A program made the translations under genes and the position numbers. Positions 55,501 to 64,000 of a stretch of DNA of 64,000 nucleotides are shown piece after piece. The notes under the pieces are model-generated. The model did not search any database. It was given only the letters and a program-made list of their open reading frames with translations, and was not told the origin of the DNA. Source of the DNA: a bacterium (GTDB lineage Bacteria; Bacillota_I; Bacilli_A; Mycoplasmatales; Mycoplasmoidaceae); NCBI GenBank assembly GCA_017394375.1, contig JAFPYV010000047.1:6475-70474 (forward strand), in the 5' to 3' direction. Every line of letters begins with the position of its first letter. Position 1 is the stretch's first letter.

Positions 55501-58500
55501 AACCATCCCCAAAGTAAACATTTGGAATACTAAAACTTACTGGATTTGTTGGATTATTTCCAATCTTATTTATTTCATCATTAACAATTTGATTTGGATT
55601 TTCTAATCAGTAAGTAGTAGCACCAGTATATACTTGTCAGTTATAAGTAACCCCACTAGGTAAATCAGTCTTATCACTAACTACGGTCATGGTGACTTTA
55701 TCACCATAATCATACGTGTAATTATTTGAAGAGTCATACCACGAACTGCTTGAAGAAGAAAAAGTGTTACTATATGAACCAATTGTTACAGTATCATTGG
55801 TTGGATTAATTAGGATTGGATTTGAAATAAGGGCTGGAGTACCACTTGCCCAATTTGAATTAGTTAATTTTATTCAATAGTAAATTTTAGTTTGGACAGT
55901 TATACAACTAGTACACTTAATGGATTGGCCATCTTTTGACCCATATAAATTTAAATTATTTGGACCATAAAAAATTGGGGTGGTATATGTTGGTTCATAA
56001 ACATCTTCACCATCATCTTGATCAAAATAAATGTTATAAGTAGCAGATGCACTATTTTGCGGAATACTAATTGGATTTACATTTAATGGATAAATCGTTC
56101 CGGTTGGATTATTTTTAGCATTATAAACGTTACTTTCATTAAAGGTACTACTTGTTGAGCAATATCATTGATATGAATTACCACTTGAGTTTTTTGCTCA
56201 ATAGTTAGTAGGATCTAATTGAAGAGGCAAACATTGTCCAAACGATACACTATAAACTCCTTGCACTTGTCCACTATCATCAGCAATTGCAATAGTATTT
56301 TCGCTTACTTTTACTTGCACGATGTTTGACGAAAGCGTAAAAATAGAAGTATTATTGCTAGTAGCAGCAATCACTAATTGATAAAATCCTGCTTGGCCAT
56401 TAATTGCATAATCTTTTGTACTAATAGATGTTAAAGATAAATTGTTTCCAGTTGCACCATAATACCAATTGTAAGTAATTTTTAAATCGCTATAACCAGT
56501 TGGAACCATTGGATTATTGTTTTGCAAAAATGTAGGACTATTTCAATCGATTTGATTTTGGTTGATAACTAAATTTGCTAAACTTCCATATAGGCATGAA
56601 TAAGTATTTCCACTATCTAAAGTAACATCTTTGCCACTGGTACTAATACCTAATGTTCCACCAACTACTTCTACAATTACTGGTTGTTCTGTAGCGATTT
56701 TGAAATAGACAGTTTGGCTACTAGAACCACTAGGAATCACTTGGGAAATGGAAGAATATTGTACACTTAATTGGTATGCTCCTTCTTTAGCACCATTATC
56801 CATCCCGTTCGTAAAAAATTGAGCATATTGATATTGATTAGTAGTAGTGTTTAAGTTATTATTAATGGTAGTTCATGTACCATTTCCATCATTGTAAGTT
56901 CATGTATAAGTTGGCTTTAAATTGCTATTATTATTAAAATAATTAATTCAATAAGTGCTTGGGGTAATGATTTGCATTGATCCATACTTTACCACATAAG
57001 CAGTATCTTTCCCTGAAATAATGGAGTTACTATCACCAGCAGCATTGGTACTACCAGAAGTAATACTTAATGCTAAACTTGTTTGTTGTAAACTAAAGGT
57101 TAATAATGGTGAAGTAACACTAAAAGTCATTCCGTTACTTAATGAACCACTAATTACTGCGTAATATTGGGCTCCATTGGTTAAAGAATAAAAACTAAAA
57201 TTTGGTAAATTGTTTTGGTTAACTTGGTAAGATTTTCCGTCTACTTCAACATATCATGAACAATGATTAATACTACCAAAATTTCAGTTTCAACTTGTAG
57301 CATTAGCACCATAATTATTAATATTTAATTTAATTTGTGTACCATAGTTAGTTAAATATTGATAATTAGTATGATTTTCAGGAGCTAAAGTATTTAGTGG
57401 ACCTGCAGTCATTTCTTGCACACTAAATTGGGGAGTTACATCAATAATATTAACGGTGGGAGTGGTGGTTGCAGTTACATCATTAGTAGCATTCCAATTG
57501 GAATTAGTAATAATGCAATAATAACTGTAAGAACTATTAGCTGTTGGTAAACTAGTTCCATTATAACTTTTTACATCATTGCCTAATACGGTGATGGTAG
57601 ATCCTGTACCAATTTCAATTCCTTTTTGATTAGTAGTAGTGGTGCCATAATACCAAGTGTATTTATAATCAGTTGAAATGTTGCTGCTTGCTCACGCTCC
57701 AGTAACACTTAAGGTAAATGGAGCTCCAAATGGAACTGTGATTGCATTGCTTGTTGAAGTGGAAGTTTCATTATTGTAAGTAGCAGCAATGCTAATATTT
57801 TCATTGCTTAAACTAAATGTAATAACCCCAGAAGTAATTGATAATCCATTGTAAGTTAGAACTAAACGGTATAAACTGCTTTCATTAAAGACATATGAAA
57901 GTTTATATGTTTTATTTCTTCCATTAGTTGCATTCGACCATGTTTTACCATTATTAGTTGAAACTTGCCAATGATAAGCAGCTCCTTTAACGCTAGCTCA
58001 ATATCCACTTGGAGTAAATGACAAGTTACTTGCACCATATCAACAATTAATGTCATATTCATTTAGCACATTTAAACTAGGAAATGAAATACTACTTCCA
58101 TCGGGATTAGTGCCCGTGCCAGTTAATGGTAAAACTGCATCTTGGACATTGATGGTAATACTATTAGAAGTTAATTGAAATTGATTTCCATTTTCAGTTC
58201 AAGTAATTTGCAAAACATAAGTATTGCTCTTTTCTGCGTAGAATTCATACGAAGCACTTGTACCAATATTTCCATTAATACCATTGGTACTATTATTAGG
58301 TACTTCATTCCCACTAGCAACACTGTTGTAGTACCATTGATAATGAACATTCGTCCAATATGAAGTTTTTAATGATAAAGTAACTGCATCTCCATACTTT
58401 GGATTTTCATTACTTGCTTGAATTTGAATTGAAGAGTTAATAACCTTAATGGTAATGTTAGTGGTGCTAGTAATTTTAAAACTACTAGAAATATTGGGAT

Positions 58501-61500
58501 CAGTAATTACAAGGGTATATTGCAATTCATCTTGCGTTGGATTTAATAGTAAAGTTTGAGTATTAGCACTATCATTATTAGTAATTGATAATAATGATCC
58601 ATCACCTGCAACTTCATATCAAGTATACTTTAATCCACTAAAGTACTTGCTAGCATCACTGCTAGCTCAGAAGTTAAAGTTAGAACTAGTAGAAGGAGTT
58701 GGAGTTAAATAAGTATTTTCACTATAATTGGCAACAACTTTGGTACTAGAACGATTTGCACTATTATTTTCCCCTGCATATCCACTAATATTAACATTTA
58801 AGTTAATTGGGTTTAAAGTAATGATTTGGGAACTAATACTCTTACCACCTTGTAAGGGAAGAATTACAAGTTGGACGTTCGTACCACTGCTTAAGATTGG
58901 AGTTGGTAAAGTGATTTCGGTTAAGCCAACTGCACTCTTATAAGCAGTCGAATTATCATTTAAATACCATTCAAAAGTATAGTCACTCTTATTTTGAATG
59001 AAGTATTTGGTTTGCACTTGAATACTTGGGGTATATCCATAAACTACATTATACGTGCTTCCATTTACCATGCTAACTGGACCATTAGCTTCTGTAACTG
59101 CTCCAATGGAAATAGTATTACTTTGTACGTTTAATATAATAGTTGTCGTTAAGTCAAGGAGCCCAAAAGCACTGATATTTTCTGGTTGCGGTAAATTATT
59201 AGGTAAACTTGATTTAATTTTGCCACTAATAGTTAAAGTATAAATGCTCGAAGTAGCAAAACTGTTAATTAAATACCAAGGATTAAAAGTTGCATCAGTA
59301 GTAGAAACTGTTTGAATAGCTTGAGCTTGACCCCGAACTGTTCAAGTATACGTTAAACCATTTTCATATATTTCGTTAAATCCATCAGTTACATTAGTAT
59401 TTGGATTATTTCAATAGTCACTTAATCCTAAAGTATATGCATGGGCATAATTTAAGAAATAGTTATTACCTCCCGTATTAGGTAATAAATTTGTATCACT
59501 TGGATTAGCTGTTCAGTTATTTTTACCTTTGTAAACATTAATACTAATCGTATGATTAATCACACTGACCGATAACGGAGTCGAAATTAAAGTAAAGCCA
59601 GGGTGCTTATTGACAGTAATTACCAATTTAAGTTGGACATTTTGCATGGCAATAAAAGCATAATAATCAAAGTTATAATTGTTTGGATTAATGCTTTTTC
59701 AATTAACTTGTCCATTGGTATAAACCGCATATTCCCAATTGTATTGAAATGAGTCGTACAAATCATAAACGTTTAAGTTTAGAACGTTTAAATAAATATA
59801 ACTTCCATAAGTAGCAGTTAATGAACCTTGGGTTAAATTATCATTATTAATGTCTCCATATGTATTTTTTACATTAATGGTAATTATATTGCTCTTAGGA
59901 GCTAGCGTAATAGTTGAAGTTAATTTAAATCCAGGAATGCCATGACAAGTAATAGTTAGTTGGTAAGTTTGATTAGCAATTAAATAATTAATTGGTAAAC
60001 TATCTTCTGTGCCCATCGGTTTGTCATTGGCATTAGTTCATTGGTATGACAAAGAAATATTACTTGGTTTATTTTCATTTGATCAATAACCATATGGACT
60101 AACAGTAGCATTATTTCCGTAAGTAATTTGGTAATTTTGGTTGGGATTGTAATTTTGATTGACTACTTGTAATTGCAAATAAGAAGAACTAGCATTTGGT
60201 AAGATAGTAATGGTATTTGAAGTAATTTGACTTGCTTGACCAATATCACCCTTCATAACTAAACGATACGTGATGCCAGTTTTAGCTTGACTTGGATATA
60301 AATCGCTTAAAAATAAAGCATATTTACTTAATGGAGCGTATGATCCAAAATTGGTTTCCCCAATTTCAGTGAAACTGTTATCATTCATTACACCTCATTG
60401 TCATTGAAATTGATTTGCTGAATTAATAATTGCATTTGAAGAATTAATATCATCAATTTGTAATGTTACTTGTTGCCCATAATCACATTGGTGTGTATCT
60501 TGTAATTGGTAAGAGTTTGATGATTGACTAGCATTTTTTAAACCAATGGTTAATTTAGGAGTACCAACATTTACTAAAATATAATTGGAAGTAATAGAAA
60601 AATCAGGATTATTTTTATTGGTAATTACTAAATAATAAGTACCACTATTACTTGATTTAGCGTCAGTCAAAGTAAAACTCGTTCCAGTTCCTAGTGCAGT
60701 ACTATCTCCTTGTTTATATCATGTATAAACAAGATTTTGATTATTAGTTAATCAATAAGAATCACTTGCTAAAGATAAAGTTAAACTTGAACCATAGTTA
60801 ATGTAATTAGTATAATTGGCAATACTTGGTTGAATGGTGCAGTTCTTTTCTGTCACAATGATGGTAATGCTATTGCTTGGATTTAAAGCAAAATCAGCAT
60901 TGTGGGGTTCAGAAATTTGTAACCGGTAAGTTCCACCAAGATTATTAATGGTTGGGGTATAAGTTTTGCCGATAGCAATTGGTTGGAAACTTCAAGTTCC
61001 ATTAGTTGAATTTTGAACATATTTGCATCATTGATATTTATAATTGGGATTTTTAAGATTTTCTCAATACGAACTAGTAATTTTTAAAGTTACTTGATGT
61101 CCATATACGACGTTAATACTACCATTGGCTCCTTGGGTAATATAAGAATTAGCACTTGGAGCTGGATTTGTAGCAATTATTAATTGCGTGTTAGCTACTC
61201 CTAAATTAATGCTGGTAGTTAATGGTGCAAAGGAAGAATTAGTTGGATTAGAAATTTCTAATTGATAACTTACATTGTTGGTTAAAGTATTAATGAAAAA
61301 TGGTAGATATTGACTGGTACTTTGTACCTTTTCAATTGTTGTAGAGTTAACAATTTTTGATCAAGTGTATTTTAAACCATTAATCTTTTCTCAAGCACTA
61401 GCGTCATTTAACACTAATTGAACTTGACTTCCATAAGGAATTTGTTGGGCATTTTGATAAGTTGTACCTTTATTATTTTGAGCAGCAATCGTGATAGAAT

Positions 61501-63043
61501 TATTTTTAATATTAATGGTGTAGGAATTAATTGAAGTAGTAGTAAATTCCCCATTTTTAGTAGTAATTACGAGTTTAAATACTTCATTAGTAGTGGCTGT
61601 AAAAGTATAAGAATAAGCATTGGGTGCATTTTTAATTGGTTCAAATTTCTTGCTACTATTGTTGTATGCTTCCCAAGTATATTTAACTCCTGAAACATTT
61701 TGTCATGCTTGGTTTGCACTCAAAGTTACTTGCGTACCATATTGAGCATCATAAATGCTACTATTAGCATTGGCGTCACTATTAGAATTAATAATACTTA
61801 AAGAACTAGTATTGACATTAATGGTAATGGAATTAGAAGTTAAAGTAGTTCCATTTGGTAAAGTAACTTGTAAATAATAACGGTAAGATTTATAACAGTT
61901 AAATTGATAAGTAGGCTTAATTTCATTTGCAATTGTCATTCCAGGATTTGAATTACTAGGATTAGCTTTCACTCATTGGTAAATGTTATTGGCACCCCTA
62001 ATAATAGTACTATCAGCAAAATTAACTGTTAAAGTAACTTGGTCATTATAGTTAAACATGTAAAGATTATCATTGTTTGGACTTTGACCTTCCACCTCAA
62101 TTACTACGTCGTTTAGTTGACCAAATTTAAAACCAATGTTAAAAGTATACAGTTGTTCTTGACTTATAAGACTAATAAATTGAGCTTGTTGTGTATATGA
62201 TTGATTCATGCCACTGTTCAAACTGCGAGCACAACCGTCCGCTAATGCACCTTGATAATTACTAGTTGTAATGACATTACTAGGACTAATTGGTAATCAA
62301 TCAATAGCTTGTAAATTAGTAAAATCATTATTAGTTCAATTACTGGAGATATGTGCGTCATTGCAATAACTAGCTTTCGAAGGAATTAAAGTATTAGCTA
62401 AGGAATTAGTTAATATTAAGTACGCATAAGCATCTTGTCCGTTATTAATAACAGCAGGTGCTAATGCTACATTATCATAAGTATAAGTGTTATTGAAAGT
62501 TAAAGTAGCATTATCTGCTTTGCTAGTTACTTTAAATCCAACATTTAAAGTAATAGTACATCGATAATTAGTTAAATTATTATTGTTAGTAGCATTGGTA
62601 ATTGCATAATTAAAATTAGAAATGCTAATGGAAAATTGTTGTTGCAAAATCGATTTTAAATATTGAATTAGACTATAGTTTAAATTTTGAATTAATATTC
62701 AGCGTAAAATTGTTGATACACCATAAAGGTGTACCATATCATCAATTTTCGTGTTCGTATATTGCAATGCATCTTTTTTAGTTCAACTGCTTCCTTGGGG
62801 ATTAGTGGTGATGCTTTGGTTAAGAGTTTGCAAATATGCATGATCATTGTAAGTAATACTATTATTAACTTGCGAGTTTGAATTTGTAGTCAAATTATCA
62901 ACTTGCTTATTATTAGTTTTAGTTAAATTATCATCTTTTTTATTACTGTTATATTGCACACACGCTAAGCTTGATCCAATGACAAGTGCACCAATTGAAA
63001 TTGCACTAAGAGTATTTAAAATAATTTTGCTTTTTTTCTTCAT
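52553..63043 (-). CDS. Giant Ig-like surface lipoprotein 2, 3,496 aa
   Basis: First gene of the two-giant unit, stopping at TAA 52553-52555. Start MKKKSKIILNTLSAISIG with lipobox SSLAC, closely matching giant 1. The head (to about residue 330) contains AITNATNNNNL, ATLTFNNTYTYDNVAL and YLILTNSLANT, and its DNA near 62670-62720 matches giant 1 near 52150-52210. The Ig-like array follows with the same TSNxIxIxV / YGxxV / YxWY grammar to about residue 2,000; the last third (about 53-56 kb) is looser, with Thr/Asn/Ser-rich strands. AGGA precedes ATG 63043, and a possible TACAAT lies at 63097-63102, only 15 nt from the adjacent IS. Probably surface-exposed, anchored by lipid. Confidence 0.85.
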
Positions 63044-63117
63044 AGTCTATTCCTGCTTCGTAATGATTTTTTAAAATCAAATAAATACCATTTTAGATTG
63101 TATATCAGGCGTTTAGA
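63044..63117 (-). promoter_or_regulatory. Short promoter region of the giant lipoprotein unit
   Basis: Only 74 nt lie between the giant 2 start and the IS end. A minus-strand TACAAT at 63097-63102 (preceded by TGATA) is a weak -10 candidate. A -35 about 17 nt upstream would lie inside the IS (TGTCCT), so the IS may supply part of the promoter. This is a guess. Confidence 0.3.
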
Positions 63118-64000
63118 CTAGGACATTAAAATTGGACAATAATTCTTTCAAAGAAAGGAAGGATTATTGCTTTTTTATGTTCAAACAATTAAAGCCAACT
63201 CAATGAATAAAACTATTCAGATTGTATGAATCTTCAGGTACTCCAACAGTTTGAATTGAGTATGCAAAATATAAGAAACTAACTTACTCTAGTAAGGTAT
63301 GATTTATCATAAAATACAGAAAGTATTTAAATCACAATAAGGATATGAACGCGTTAATTTCAATGAGTGGTAAATCGCCTAAAAAAGGCACCAAAGCAGG
63401 TCGTCCAAAAAAGGATCAGATTAAACATGAAATTTGAAATAAATTCATCAACCAATTAGGAGATGATGAACTTGCAAATTTGTTAAGTGATTTAGTTGAT
63501 AATGGGGATGAAGAATTGATTAAAAAGATTAAAGAAATTTCTAAAAAAACTAAACTCTCATCCCGAGAAACTGCTACTATTTTGAACGTATCAAAATCAA
63601 CAATTTGTAATCTTAGAAATAACAAAATTACAACTAAGAAATCTCAATCAAGAAAAGAATGACTTCGTAAAGCAGTCTATGATCTATTCATAAAAAATCA
63701 ATATCGCTGCGGTCGTAGACCAATGGCACAATTAATGTTTAAACTGAACAAATATGCTATTTCTGACCGTCAAATGGGTCGAATAATGAAGCAAAATAAC
63801 CTATTTTGCAAAATTAGAGAACCTCGCAAGGTTCCTGAAATTAAGAATACTTCTTTCTTAATTAATGATTTAGTACAAAGAGATTATGATAATTTATTCC
63901 ATGCATTCGAAATTTTAGCTACTGATGTCACTTATATTATTGGAACGTATGACGCAAAAGAAAAGCATGTTTATCTTTCAGTTGTGATTAGTCATAAAAC
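63118..64000 (+). mobile_element. IS3/IS1138-like insertion sequence, copy 2 (runs past the window)
   Basis: Starts at CTAGGAC (63118) and shares the outer 60 bp with copy 1. It is in the opposite orientation to copy 1, so the two face away from the giant lipoprotein pair with their transposase promoters outward from that block. The right end is outside the window. Confidence 0.85.
63177..64000 (+). CDS. Transposase of IS copy 2 (partial, intact as far as visible)
   Basis: ATG 63177 follows AAGGAAGG. The frame is open to the end of the window (274 codons), with TGA read as Trp. N-terminal DNA-binding part: MFKQLKPTQWIKLFRLYESS, GRPKKDQIKHEIWNKF and helix-turn-helix-like SSRETATILNVSKSTICNLR. 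The integrase core starts with the HAFEILATDVTYIIGTYD segment carrying the first catalytic Asp; the second Asp and the Glu lie beyond the window. It cuts and rejoins the IS ends. It could act in trans on the broken copy 1, whose ends are similar. Confidence 0.85.

Noticed and set aside
1..64000. tRNA, rRNA or CRISPR loci
   Set aside because: I looked for T-arm-like GTTCGA and repeated spacers and found none outside coding sequence; a dedicated scan was not possible.

Overview
The window is from a wall-less bacterium of the class Mollicutes (Mycoplasma-like). The DNA is AT-rich, and every long reading frame contains in-frame TGA codons where conserved proteins have Trp (for example in PheT, ThrRS, GlyRS, Fmt and Era), so genetic code 4 applies. 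I joined the TGA-split frames into whole genes. MPN555-like, DegV, MATE and lipoprotein families all fit. A two-cluster ferredoxin plus a thioredoxin-reductase-like ferredoxin-NADP reductase is unusual for this group. It recalls ferredoxin-using mollicutes such as Candidatus Mycoplasma girerdii, but the species is not established here.

Layout. 1-3.5 kb (+): the C-terminal end of a large Ig-like surface protein, then a 549-aa lipoprotein. 3.5-8 kb (-): an SF2 helicase of restriction/defence type and three small unrecognised proteins, two of them paralogues. 8-13 kb (-): three tandem MFS transporters. 13-17 kb (-): pheS-pheT plus a small membrane protein. 17-18.4 kb (-): infC-rpmI-rplT behind an attenuator-like leader. 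18.4-24.3 kb: an MPN555-like chaperone-fold protein, an ABC-2 permease, ssb-like-thrS, degV (+) and an ABC ATPase. 24.3-25.6 kb: gene-poor, with a decayed gene. 25.6-28.7 kb: a MATE transporter (-) and fmt (+), divergent. 28.7-35.3 kb (-): ybeY-era-recO-glyS-dnaG, rpsU and cmk. 35.3-40.7 kb: ferredoxin (+), a two-gene unit of unknown acidic repeat proteins (-), ferredoxin-NADP reductase (+) and a small GIY-YIG-like protein (-). 40.9-42.2 kb: a decayed IS3-like element. 42.2-63.0 kb (-): two giant lipoproteins (3,442 and 3,496 aa) of Ig-like modules, 17 nt apart. 63.1 kb to the end: a second IS copy of the same family, intact as far as visible and in the opposite orientation.

How it fits together. 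The core is translation (IF3, L35, L20, S21, PheRS, ThrRS, GlyRS, Fmt, YbeY, Era) and replication/repair (DnaG, RecO, SSB-like). The accessory part is dominated by surface-exposed lipoproteins that share an N-terminal head module and by transporters. ThrRS has lost the four recognised editing-site residues, and PheT looks degenerate at its editing site, which suggests relaxed proofreading. The IS copies bracket the giant lipoprotein pair in inverted orientation, so the locus could invert or move. The most interesting items are that giant pair, the ferredoxin/reductase pair, and the unknown 872-aa + 259-aa unit with a repeated domain, Trp-rich DNA repeats and a Cys cluster.
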